This document shows positions 51,410-59,823 of a stretch of 64,000 nt of DNA, piece by piece (the first letter of the stretch is position 1; every line of letters begins with the position of its first letter). Made by a program: the position numbers and the translations under genes. The DNA comes from Fluviicola chungangensis (GTDB taxonomy: Bacteria; Bacteroidota; Bacteroidia; Flavobacteriales_D; Crocinitomicaceae). Location of the stretch: positions 124,001 to 188,000 of the forward strand of contig NZ_VLPL01000003.1 of NCBI RefSeq assembly GCF_007558725.1, written 5' to 3'. The notes below the pieces were generated by a model, which was given only the letters and a program-made list of their open reading frames with translations, made no database searches and was not told the origin of the DNA.

Positions 51410-52573
51410 ATGAGTAACGAAATTAAAAACGTAGAATACGGATTAGAGAAAATTTTTGAAGGCGCGCAAGATTTTTTGCCTTTGCTGGGAACGGATTATG
51501 TAGAGTTTTATGTGGGGAATGCGAAACAAGCGGCACATTTCTATAAAACCGCCTTTGGTTTCCAGGATTTGGCTTATGCCGGATTAGAGACCGGGATGAA
51601 GGATCGTGCATCCTACGTGCTGAAGCAGGATAAAATCAGGATCGTATTAACCACGGCATTAAAGAGTGATTCGCCGATTGGGGAACACGTAAAAAAGCAT
51701 GGTGACGGAGTAAAAGTGATTGCGCTTTGGGTCGAAGATGCCAGAAAATCATATGAGGAAACGACCAAAAGAGGTGCGAAGTCATATTTTGAACCTATGG
51801 TTGAATCGGATGAGCACGGAGAAGTCGTTCGTTCCGGAATTTACGGAGCATACGGTGAGACGGTTTTTGTATTCGTTGAACGCAAAAACTACAAGGGTAT
51901 TTTTATGCCGGGATACGTAGAGCATAAAACGGATTACAATCCTGCTCCGGTTGGATTGAAGTTCATCGACCACATGGTTGGAAATACGGGCTGGAACAGA
52001 ATGAACGAGGCGGTAAAATGGTTCGAAGACATCATGGGATTCGTAAATTTCCTATCCTTCGATGACAAACAAATCACCACAGAATATTCTGCTTTGATGT
52101 CAAAAGTGATGTCGAACGGGAATGGACGGATTAAATTCCCGATCAACGAACCGGCGGAAGGTAAAAAGCGGTCTCAAATCGAGGAATACATTGACTTTTA
52201 TGAAGGAGAAGGCGTTCAACACCTTGCGGTGGCAACAGACGACATCATCAAAACGGTAGCAGATATGCGCTCCCGCGGGGTTGAGTTCCTTTCAACACCT
52301 CCGCAGGCGTATTATGATGCCATTCCGGAGCGTTTGAAAGACCACATGTCGAAATTCAAAGAAGATATCAACGAATTGCAAAAATTGGGAATCATGATTG
52401 ATGCGGATGACGAAGGTTATTTGCTGCAGATTTTCACTAAGCCTGTGGAAGATCGTCCGACTGTTTTCTTCGAGGTCATTCAACGAATGGGAGCTAAAGG
52501 ATTTGGAGCAGGAAACTTTAAAGCACTGTTTGAATCGATTGAAAGAGAACAGGAGAAACGTGGAACGTTGTAA
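51410..52573 (+). CDS. hpd: 4-hydroxyphenylpyruvate dioxygenase
   Basis: A 387-residue enzyme that converts 4-hydroxyphenylpyruvate to homogentisate. It has the two vicinal-oxygen-chelate modules of the family. The iron triad is visible as FIDHMVGN (His), VQHLAVATDDI (His) and TVFFEVIQRMGAKGFGAGNF (Glu). VEFYVGNAKQAAHFYKTAFGF begins the N-terminal module. It lies 74 bases after hgmA and is likely co-transcribed with it; downstream fumarylacetoacetase is not in the window. Confidence 0.97.
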   Translation: MSNEIKNVEYGLEKIFEGAQDFLPLLGTDYVEFYVGNAKQAAHFYKTAFGFQDLAYAGLETGMKDRASYVLKQDKIRIVLTTALKSDSPIGEHVKKHGDGVKVIALWVEDARKSYEETTKRGAKSYFEPMVESDEHGEVVRSGIYGAYGETVFVFVERKNYKGIFMPGYVEHKTDYNPAPVGLKFIDHMVGNTGWNRMNEAVKWFEDIMGFVNFLSFDDKQITTEYSALMSKVMSNGNGRIKFPINEPAEGKKRSQIEEYIDFYEGEGVQHLAVATDDIIKTVADMRSRGVEFLSTPPQAYYDAIPERLKDHMSKFKEDINELQKLGIMIDADDEGYLLQIFTKPVEDRPTVFFEVIQRMGAKGFGAGNFKALFESIEREQEKRGTL

Positions 52574-52574
52574 G

Positions 52575-52720
52575 AGACTTTAGACTTGAGACAAAAGATA
52601 AAAGACTCAAGACAGATCCATTAAAATTAAAAACCTCGACAATCCATTCAATTGGAGTCGAGTTTTTATTTTAACTATAAATCTGTCTTAAGTCTCGAGT
52701 CTAAAGTCTTAATATCTTAA
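52575..52720. repeat. agactcaagac-type inverted repeat, copy 2
   Basis: Left arm gagactttagacttgagac with aaaagactcaagacagat (52575-52618), right arm atctgtcttaagtctcgag with tctaaagtctt (about 52679-52711). It starts directly after the hpd stop and encloses the hpd terminator. Related to 6338-6427. Confidence 0.7.
52635..52667 (+). terminator. Rho-independent terminator of hpd
   Basis: ctcgac (52635-52640) and tcca pair with tgga and gtcgag (52657-52662) with a six-base loop, then five T. It is nested within the larger inverted repeat. Confidence 0.8.
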
Positions 52721-52735
52721 AGTCCTGGTATCCAA

Positions 52736-53146
52736 TCAGCCGATCATCACACCTTTTCCGCCTAATTTTGGAATCGTAGTCATGTTTTTTTCGTTGATGG
52801 TTTCCGGAAGAAAGATAAAGCGCTTGTCATACATCACATCATCGACCCAAAAAGAGACCCAATACTCATTCGTAAGGCCAAACACTTCTTCCATAATCGG
52901 TTCGATTTTCGCAGCTTCATTTGGCAGAAGCACTTCCAGGGAATGACGCAAAGTAGACGTTTTGATCTTCTCACCGGTATTTACATCTTCGCCATAACCG
53001 CGGCTTGTAATGATGATTCCCTCCATGATATCATCACGCAGGTTCAAAAGATACACGTAATGCTGTGTTCCGCCCTCTTCATTGATTTCGGGAACGACAA
53101 CAACTTTTACATTTTCTACTACCGGGCCTTTTAATTCTTCACGCAT
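52736..53146 (-). CDS. Conserved hypothetical protein
   Basis: A 136-residue soluble protein: VKVVVVPEINEEGGTQHYVYLLNL, GIIITSRGYGEDVNTGEKIK, TLRHSLEVLLPNEAAKIEPI, VFGLTNEYWVSFWVDDVMYDKRFIF, then TTIPKLGGKGVMIG. From memory similar small proteins are widespread in Bacteroidota but of unknown function (some carry mistaken phenylalanyl-tRNA synthetase labels). Mostly beta strands, no catalytic motif. It lies alone between hpd and a glycosyltransferase gene. Confidence 0.78.
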   Translation of the reverse strand: MREELKGPVVENVKVVVVPEINEEGGTQHYVYLLNLRDDIMEGIIITSRGYGEDVNTGEKIKTSTLRHSLEVLLPNEAAKIEPIMEEVFGLTNEYWVSFWVDDVMYDKRFIFLPETINEKNMTTIPKLGGKGVMIG

Positions 53147-53264
53147 TCTTCAACCAATTTTGGATTGCAAAGGTAATAAAAAGCTACGGCTTTTGAGGAC
53201 AGAGTTGCAATCAAGCATTGGAAGAGCCGGAGTATGTTGTTTTCCGGCGAAGGGATTTTCCGGA

Positions 53265-54701
53265 TTACTTGTGTTCGAATTCGTAAATGTCAAAAATCTC
53301 TTCCAGGTGATGTTTGTTGGTTTGATTGAATGTCGCATTCAGGGTATTCAGAATGTTGTTGCCGGGCGCAGAAAAATTACTTGCTGCATCCACCAGGACA
53401 ATGTGTTTCCGGGACTTGTAATCCAGACCCTCCAAACCATTGATGCAGTATACGGATCGCTCATTCAGTTTCTTTTGGATCAATTCTGTGTCGGGAAACT
53501 GGAATAAATGGCGGTCATAGTAATAAATAAAGTTGAGTGAGAAGTGAACTGGGGCCACCAAAACCAAGGTGTTGTTACCTTCCAGCTGTTTAACCAATTG
53601 AACGGTTTCACGGACTTCACGCTTGTTGGTTTTATTCGGTTTGACCGTCACAAGAAACAACAGACAGATCAGGCCCGGAATTAGAAGCCTGAATTTCGGA
53701 TGGTGTATCACAAAATCGGCTGAAACAGCAACCATTAAAGGAAAACCGATGGAAAGGAACATCAGGTAACGGTCCAGGAACATGGGGATTCGGAAGGAAA
53801 TCACGAACATGAACAGGAATGGGAGATAAAACCAGCAAAATATCAGCCGGGTTGCCATGCGTGCAGGATTTTTTCTGCGTTTCAAAATTAAAAGAACAAA
53901 ACCGGCTACCATTGTCATAATGGTAAATACAGCCGTCACAGGAGCGTTACTAAAAGCACGAAGCATTTCATAAAGTTCGCTGATTCCGCTTGGAGGTGAT
54001 ACCCAGGTTCCTCCGGCAGCACTTGAAAAACGACTTAAAATAAGCCACATATACGGCGAATAAGTCACCAGCATTACACCGCTAAAAAGCAACAGGAATT
54101 TGTAGTAATCTTTTAACAATCTGGGTTGAAAAAGAATAAAGAAAAACTGGATGAACAGGATGAAGAATCCGAAAAAGTGCGTATAAATCAACAAGGTGTT
54201 TGCCAGGAAGAACCAAAAAAAATTCCGGAAATTCCGGTTTTTCGAATGGATGATTTCCAGGTAATGAAACATAGAAACGGCGGTTAGAAACCCCATGAGT
54301 GCATAGGCCCTTGCTTCATGTGCGAAAATAACCTGATAGGTCGAGAAGGTGAAAATAATCGAAGCAATAACTGCTACACGCAGATTGAAGAAACGCAACC
54401 CGATTCGGTAAACAAACAATACTGTGAAAGAGCTGAAAATGAGTGAGGGAATCCGCACAGAGATTTCCGAAATACCGAAGTATTTGATCCAGTAATGTAA
54501 AAGAAGGAAATGAAGTGGCGGATTGTTTTCCTGCTGAAAAATTGAAAATAAATTGCTGAGTGACTGCTGTGAATGATACACACTGAACGGTTCGTCTCCG
54601 CCAAGCGAATTGGATCCAAGAAAAAGTCCTTTCAGGACCAACCCCAAAAGAATGAAAAAGAGCGGAAGATAATACCTGGTATAGTTACTGCGCGTGATCA
54701 T
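53265..54701 (-). CDS. GT39/ArnT-type membrane glycosyltransferase
   Basis: A 478-residue membrane protein with about ten to twelve helices. The first periplasmic loop has GGDEPFSVYHSQQSL with the aspartate-glutamate pair expected of polyprenol-sugar-using GT-C enzymes (residues about 35-50), and QQENNPPLHFLLLHYWIKYFG follows, matching the PMT/ArnT family pattern. A C-terminal soluble part follows the helices. It likely transfers a sugar from a lipid carrier to an envelope acceptor; the acceptor cannot be read. Confidence 0.85.
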   Translation of the reverse strand: MITRSNYTRYYLPLFFILLGLVLKGLFLGSNSLGGDEPFSVYHSQQSLSNLFSIFQQENNPPLHFLLLHYWIKYFGISEISVRIPSLIFSSFTVLFVYRIGLRFFNLRVAVIASIIFTFSTYQVIFAHEARAYALMGFLTAVSMFHYLEIIHSKNRNFRNFFWFFLANTLLIYTHFFGFFILFIQFFFILFQPRLLKDYYKFLLLFSGVMLVTYSPYMWLILSRFSSAAGGTWVSPPSGISELYEMLRAFSNAPVTAVFTIMTMVAGFVLLILKRRKNPARMATRLIFCWFYLPFLFMFVISFRIPMFLDRYLMFLSIGFPLMVAVSADFVIHHPKFRLLIPGLICLLFLVTVKPNKTNKREVRETVQLVKQLEGNNTLVLVAPVHFSLNFIYYYDRHLFQFPDTELIQKKLNERSVYCINGLEGLDYKSRKHIVLVDAASNFSAPGNNILNTLNATFNQTNKHHLEEIFDIYEFEHK

Positions 54702-54738
54702 TGCTTCATTGTTCGTCCGGTTTGGGACGTGAAGTTAA

Positions 54739-55968
54739 TCATTTGTCTTCACCGGCAATTTCCCTTCCCATGCGAATGTATTCGAACAGATCGGAAGGAT
54801 GCCCGATTTTCTCTTGATTTTCTTTGGTATTTGCCGTTTCCAGGATTTTAGGATCGGTATCCGGTGCGCGTTTGTGACCGGTTCGCACAATGATCAATTG
54901 TTCATCCGGGATTGAAATGATGTACTGTCCTTTAATTCCGCGGCAATAATAAACCGGATGCCCATTGCTGACATAGGTCCAGATATGCAATCCGTAACGC
55001 GTGTTCGGAACACCTTCTTCCGTTGTCATAACCGGATTTTTGACCATTTCATCAAAATAAGCGGCAGGGATTATTTGTTTGCCATTCCATTTACCATGAT
55101 GGATCAATAATTTTCCGATGCGTGCAAAATCACGTGTGGTGCTGTACAAACAGCAAAATGCTTTTTCATCACCATTTTTTTTATCCAGACTCCAAAAGGC
55201 GTTCGACACAGCACCGATGGGTTGCCATAGTCTTTCGGAAGCGTACTGGGATAAGTCCTTACCGGTAGCCTTTTCAAGGATGAAAGCAAGTAACTGAGAA
55301 TTCCCGCTTTGGTAGATAAATTCTTTCCCGGGAGCCCGTTCCACATGCTGGCGCGTCACCAATCCTCTTAAATCCCATCCATAATAGGATTCTGCATTTT
55401 CAGACAAAGGATTTTTCCCGCTTTCCGTCCAATCCAGCCCGGAAGACATGGCAAGCAAGTGCCGAATCGTAATTTTTTCCTTTCCTTTCCCGGTAAATTC
55501 AGGGATATACTTGTAAACAGGTTCGTCCAGGCTTTTGATATCACCGTCTTCCAGCGCCATTCCAATGAGTATACTTACTACCGTTTTTGCAGCAGAAAAC
55601 GAATTGGACACGGTTTCCGGATGATGTTCGTCCCAATAATGCTCGTAAATTACTTGGTTGTTTTTGACAACCAGGAAAGACGATGTGCGCCAGGTATCCA
55701 TGTATTTGAGATCTTCCTTGCTAAGTCGTTCCCCCTGAGGTAAGTTGAAACTCCACGGTTCGCCTTTCTTCGGAGCTTCAACCGTTGCATTGTAAAATTT
55801 ATTCAGATCGTAGATCGTAGGAGAGGTTTCACCTTGCAAATAGGTGTAATAAATTCCCTTGTAGAGGTAAAAACGACCACTTAAAAGGATAAAAATATTG
55901 ACGGATAAAAATAGGATCAAGACAAACCAACCAGTTCGTTTTAACCATTTGAGCAGGGTGCGTTTCAT
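54739..55968 (-). CDS. Serine hydrolase, beta-lactamase class C-like
   Basis: A 409-residue protein with an N-terminal membrane anchor (GWFVLILFLSVNIFILLSG) and a periplasmic serine-hydrolase domain. The SxxK motif is SNSFSAAKTVVSI (Ser about residue 125), followed by TIRHLLAMSSGLDW, typical of class C beta-lactamase/esterase relatives. YQSGNSQLLAF gives the YxN-like motif as Y-Q-S. The likely role is a peptidase or esterase acting in the envelope rather than antibiotic resistance. It ends 37 bases before the glycosyltransferase start and starts two bases from the lipB stop, so the three may form an operon. Confidence 0.87.
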   Translation of the reverse strand: MKRTLLKWLKRTGWFVLILFLSVNIFILLSGRFYLYKGIYYTYLQGETSPTIYDLNKFYNATVEAPKKGEPWSFNLPQGERLSKEDLKYMDTWRTSSFLVVKNNQVIYEHYWDEHHPETVSNSFSAAKTVVSILIGMALEDGDIKSLDEPVYKYIPEFTGKGKEKITIRHLLAMSSGLDWTESGKNPLSENAESYYGWDLRGLVTRQHVERAPGKEFIYQSGNSQLLAFILEKATGKDLSQYASERLWQPIGAVSNAFWSLDKKNGDEKAFCCLYSTTRDFARIGKLLIHHGKWNGKQIIPAAYFDEMVKNPVMTTEEGVPNTRYGLHIWTYVSNGHPVYYCRGIKGQYIISIPDEQLIIVRTGHKRAPDTDPKILETANTKENQEKIGHPSDLFEYIRMGREIAGEDK

Positions 55969-55970
55969 GA

Positions 55971-56669
55971 CTAATGTGCGTAAGTGAATCCGAATTGGGA
56001 GGCTAGTTTTTCTTTTAGGAGGCCTTTTACTTCCTGCATATCGATAGCTCTACCAAGTTCCTGTTGCAAGGAAGTTACAGATTTATCTTCAATTCCGCAA
56101 GGGACGATGTGAGAAAAATAAGAAAGATTTGAATTGATGTTGAAACCGATCCCGTGCATAGTTACCCAGCGGGACGATTTGACACCCATTGCACAAATTT
56201 TTCGGGCAGTTGGCAAAGCCGGATCAATCCATACACCGGTAAACCCTTGTGATCGTTCTCCTTTGATCCCATAATGAGCCAATACCTGGATAACTGCTTC
56301 TTCCAGGTAACGCATGTATTTATGAATGTCCGTAAAAAAATAATCGAGGTCCAAAAGCGGGTAAGCAACCAATTGTCCGGGTCCGTGGTAGGTAATATCT
56401 CCTCCGCGGTTGATTTTGTAAAACTTCGCTTGGTGTTCTTCCAGTCCCTGTTCGTTCAGAAGCAAATGATCTTCCGTACCACTTTTCCCTAGGGTAAACA
56501 CATGCGGATGTTCACAGAATAACAAGTGATTTTTGGTCTCTTCCGAACTGGTTTCATTCCTGCGTTCGATTTTCAGGGCAATGGTTTCCCCAAAGAGCTT
56601 TTCCTGATAATCCCAGGCTTCCTGATAATCGATCAGCCCCAAATCCTGAAAGTGAACCTTTGGTAACAT
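55971..56669 (-). CDS. lipB: Octanoyl-[ACP]:protein N-octanoyltransferase
   Basis: A 232-residue cytoplasmic enzyme that moves octanoate from acyl carrier protein to lipoyl domains, such as that of GcvH encoded at 4739. Motifs: RGGDITYHGPGQLVAYPLLDL (about 78-98), the catalytic lysine in AMGVKSSRWVTMHGIGFNIN and the catalytic cysteine in VPCGIEDKSVTSL (about 178-190). Full family length. Confidence 0.96.
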   Translation of the reverse strand: MLPKVHFQDLGLIDYQEAWDYQEKLFGETIALKIERRNETSSEETKNHLLFCEHPHVFTLGKSGTEDHLLLNEQGLEEHQAKFYKINRGGDITYHGPGQLVAYPLLDLDYFFTDIHKYMRYLEEAVIQVLAHYGIKGERSQGFTGVWIDPALPTARKICAMGVKSSRWVTMHGIGFNINSNLSYFSHIVPCGIEDKSVTSLQQELGRAIDMQEVKGLLKEKLASQFGFTYAH

Positions 56670-56717
56670 CTTATTAGCCGTTGTTTCTGTTTTTGTATTG
56701 ATTATTTGTTCAAAATA

Positions 56718-56766
56718 GATGTTTTAAACATCTTTTCAATTTTACATTTTCAATTCTCAATTAAAC
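56718..56766. repeat. Hairpin plus solo tcttttcaatt-type repeat
   Basis: agatgttt-t-aaacatct (56718-56734) is a perfect 8-base palindrome with one central base. It runs into tcttttcaattttacatttt and caattctcaattaaac. It lies between the MBOAT stop and the lipB start; same motif modules as at 560, 1047 and 5211. Confidence 0.6.
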
Positions 56767-56781
56767 TTGAACCTTTTTATT

Positions 56782-58452
56782 TTAGAACTCCAAATATACG
56801 AAAGGTTGGAATGAATTGGAAGCTGCCTGGTACAGGATGACTACGAAAATAGCAATGATTAACATTTGCAGGACATAATGGGTTTTTACGAAACTGGCTA
56901 CCATAAAATCTTTCCATTTCTGAGGCATCCAATGCAGGAAGAAACCTAAGAGCATGATCAGAAGCGCCGGATAGTACGTGTTTATTAGTAAATGGAATGT
57001 TTCCCATTTATAGTCGGTAAAATGATGGAAAATTCTGTCGAGCATGTTTTCCGGTGCACCTTCTGTTTTTAATCGGAACCAGATGCGTGTAAACGTAATG
57101 AAATTGAATGTCAGCAAGATCTTCCAGAAATGCACGATCCACCAGGAACTCTTTTCATAAGGAGAAACTTTTTTCCAGTGATTGTAAAGAACCAAAGCCA
57201 ACCCGTTCATGGCTCCCCAGATGACAAAATTTTGAGAAGCTCCGTGCCATAATCCACCGAGAATCATCGTAATTAACAAGTTCAAATCCCGATACATGAA
57301 AGTTTTTACTTGCGGACTGATGAGAATGGCGATTCCGTACAAACTCATTAAACCAACATATACGAAAATCAGTTCAAACCAGCCGGTAATGAAGATCAGG
57401 AAAACGAAAATGACGATAATGGCAATGAACGTCCCGATAGTTCCTCTTTTGTTCCCTCCGAGAGGAATGTATAAGTAATCCCGCAACCAGGATCCAAGTG
57501 ATTTGTGCCATCTTCGCCAGAAATCTGCAACACTGTTTGCTTTGTAAGGAGAATTGAAGTTCGGCAGGAGTTCGAAGCCCATCAGTTTGGAAATTCCGAT
57601 TGCAATGTCGGTATAGCCTGAGAAATCCCCGTAAATCTGCAGGGAATATCCCCACATGGCAATCACACTCCAGTAGCCCGGATATGGATCCGGGTTGTCT
57701 ACTATGGCGTTGATAAAATGAGTCGCAATGAAATCCGCCAATACGATTTTTTTGAAAAGCCCTTTCATGATCAGAAAGACCGCCTCACTGAATTCTTGTT
57801 GGCTTAGTTTGAATTTCTGGTAGATTTGTGGAATGAAATCGCGCGCACGGACAATAGGTCCCATAAGTACATGCGGAAAGTAGGTTACGTAGAACGAATA
57901 ATCCCAGAAGTTCTTCACCGGTTCAATTTCCTTCCGGTAAATATCGACCACATAGCTGATGGATTGGAAGGTAAAGAAACTCACTCCGGCCGGAAGCATG
58001 ATGTGGGTTTCGAATGTATATTCACCGAAAATGTTGTTTCCTATTTGAGCGAAGTAATTCCAGACTTCATGCTTTGTATGGAACATCTTATTGAAAGACT
58101 CTGTAAAAAAGAGCGCATATTTAAAGAATCCCAGGAAAAATAAATTAAAAACTGCGGAAAGCGCAATGATCCATTTTCGTCCCAATTTACTTTCAGTCCG
58201 GAAAATCCATTTGCCCAGGAAGAAATTGACGATTACGGAAAGTACAAGAAGTGTTACAAAGAAACCCGAAGTTTTAAAATACAGGAACAAACTGGCAAGT
58301 GTAATAAACATACTGCGCACCAGTTGATGTTTATGCAGGAAACTAAACAGCACCATGAATACCAGGAAGAAAATCCAAAAATCCAGCCGGTTAAATGCCA
58401 GATCATCAGCTGACATATGTGTGAAACTAAAAATGCGGTGCAACGATTCCAT
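56782..58452 (-). CDS. MBOAT family O-acyltransferase
   Basis: A 556-residue membrane acyltransferase with about ten helices, like AlgI/DltB/PatA. The catalytic histidine lies in ILGGLWHGASQNFVIWGAMNG (about residue 393); FWRRWHKSLGSWLRDYLYIP (about 302-321) is the second conserved block. Such proteins move acetyl groups across the inner membrane to be placed on an extracytoplasmic polymer by a partner. Two SGNH-fold proteins encoded just upstream on the same strand, with short gaps, are the natural partners. Confidence 0.93.
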   Translation of the reverse strand: MESLHRIFSFTHMSADDLAFNRLDFWIFFLVFMVLFSFLHKHQLVRSMFITLASLFLYFKTSGFFVTLLVLSVIVNFFLGKWIFRTESKLGRKWIIALSAVFNLFFLGFFKYALFFTESFNKMFHTKHEVWNYFAQIGNNIFGEYTFETHIMLPAGVSFFTFQSISYVVDIYRKEIEPVKNFWDYSFYVTYFPHVLMGPIVRARDFIPQIYQKFKLSQQEFSEAVFLIMKGLFKKIVLADFIATHFINAIVDNPDPYPGYWSVIAMWGYSLQIYGDFSGYTDIAIGISKLMGFELLPNFNSPYKANSVADFWRRWHKSLGSWLRDYLYIPLGGNKRGTIGTFIAIIVIFVFLIFITGWFELIFVYVGLMSLYGIAILISPQVKTFMYRDLNLLITMILGGLWHGASQNFVIWGAMNGLALVLYNHWKKVSPYEKSSWWIVHFWKILLTFNFITFTRIWFRLKTEGAPENMLDRIFHHFTDYKWETFHLLINTYYPALLIMLLGFFLHWMPQKWKDFMVASFVKTHYVLQMLIIAIFVVILYQAASNSFQPFVYLEF

Positions 58453-58470
58453 ATAGGGGTTAAAACGATT

Positions 58471-59799
58471 TTAATTGATGTATTTTCTTTTTTCCATTTG
58501 TTGGAGCCATTTTTCAAAGGCATCGATAAACAGGTCCGCTTTTAAGTGATAGCCCGACGCTGTAAAATGGACCAAATCTCCCCGCATCAGCCCATTTCCT
58601 TTCCAAATGCGTGATGAGCCCAATTCCCCCATGATTCCGTAAAAATCCCACACGGGACATTCGTATTTTTTTGCCAGTTCAATGATGACATCGCGTTCGC
58701 GGGCAACGTTTTTGTTGAGGTATTTCTTCTTGTAACCGGCGTCATTCGGAACCGTGAGCAGAATGGCGCATTCCGGGTTGGCCGCCAATACTTTCCGGAT
58801 CATGGCTTCCAGGTTATTCTTATACACCTCCGGATTGAATGAACTGTAAGGAACGTTGGCATCATTGGTCCCGACAGAAAATGCAAAGAAATCAGGCGGG
58901 GATTCCTTTAATTGTTCTTCGAAGTTCTTATTGGCGAGATAGGTATATAAGCCTGCGCCGTTAATTCCAATGGCAGTGTAAGAAATTCCCGGATAAGCGT
59001 TGCCTAATTGAAATGCGTTGAGTTGCAGATTGTATGGTCCGGCGATCAATCGCGTGAATTGGAGGTTGAATGTGTCTACCGGATCAGTAAAGATTGTTTC
59101 CGTGTAACCCAGGGTCTCATTCCGGAATTTATTGACGATCAGAATCTCATCCGGTCCGAAATTCAATTCATAAGGAAATGGTCCTTTGTTGTGGTATACA
59201 CGCAATCGTGTAAATCCCGGTTTGACATCCGTTTTGTCGTAGTTGAACTTGATTTCTACAATGGAATCGGGAGTTTCGACTATAGCTCCCAATAACCCGA
59301 AGTCAATTCCTTCCGGGCGGTGGTAACTCACGCTTCGGTAAGTGTGCCAGTTATTTTTGGAGTGGAATTCGTAATTCCAGGGATTATTGGTATTTGCGAG
59401 ATCGAAGGGGAAAATTAATCCGCGTTCTCCCGGAAGGTCCAGCCAATGCGTTTGCAAATATGTCCGGATATCGTGTGTATAAACATCCGCCTGGAGGTGC
59501 GATCCACCGATGTGATAAAAGTTCAATTTACAATTTTTATCATTCACCATGTTTCTGAAATCCTGGAAAAGATGCTCCCAATTGGCACTTTGGGGGCTGT
59601 AGAACCGAAAGCAGTTGGTTTCAAAACGGATAAAAGGGTATTGGTGTTTTAAATTCGTATCGAGGTGATGGAAATGGGGATAAATGTAAGTGTCCAGCGG
59701 AGTTTTATCACGCAGGATCTCCACTTGCGACTGACCGGTGCAGGCAATAAGAGAGGCAATTAATAATGCGGTATAAAAACTAAACTTCATCCAGTATTT
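58471..59799 (-). CDS. SGNH/GDSL-family lipoprotein (acetyl-transfer partner)
   Basis: About 442 residues with a lipobox-like LIAC in the N-terminal signal (FSYTALLIASLIAC region; Cys near residue 20). Block I is GGSHLQADVYTHDI rather than GDS, block III FFAFSVGTNDAN and block V DLVHFTASGYHLKADLFIDAF with the catalytic Asp-His. It therefore keeps a plausible Ser-Asp-His triad in a less common form. It sits 18 bases from the MBOAT gene; the start ATG 59799 is six codons inside an alternative at 59817. Confidence 0.83.
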   Translation of the reverse strand, partial: KYWMKFSFYTALLIASLIACTGQSQVEILRDKTPLDTYIYPHFHHLDTNLKHQYPFIRFETNCFRFYSPQSANWEHLFQDFRNMVNDKNCKLNFYHIGGSHLQADVYTHDIRTYLQTHWLDLPGERGLIFPFDLANTNNPWNYEFHSKNNWHTYRSVSYHRPEGIDFGLLGAIVETPDSIVEIKFNYDKTDVKPGFTRLRVYHNKGPFPYELNFGPDEILIVNKFRNETLGYTETIFTDPVDTFNLQFTRLIAGPYNLQLNAFQLGNAYPGISYTAIGINGAGLYTYLANKNFEEQLKESPPDFFAFSVGTNDANVPYSSFNPEVYKNNLEAMIRKVLAANPECAILLTVPNDAGYKKKYLNKNVARERDVIIELAKKYECPVWDFYGIMGELGSSRIWKGNGLMRGDLVHFTASGYHLKADLFIDAFEKWLQQMEKRKYIN

Positions 59800-59823
59800 C
59801 ATTTGAGCAACGAACATGCCATT

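Noticed and set aside
54739-55968. Antibiotic-resistance beta-lactamase
   Set aside because: Class C-like fold is shared with many peptidases and esterases; membrane anchor and context give no resistance signal.
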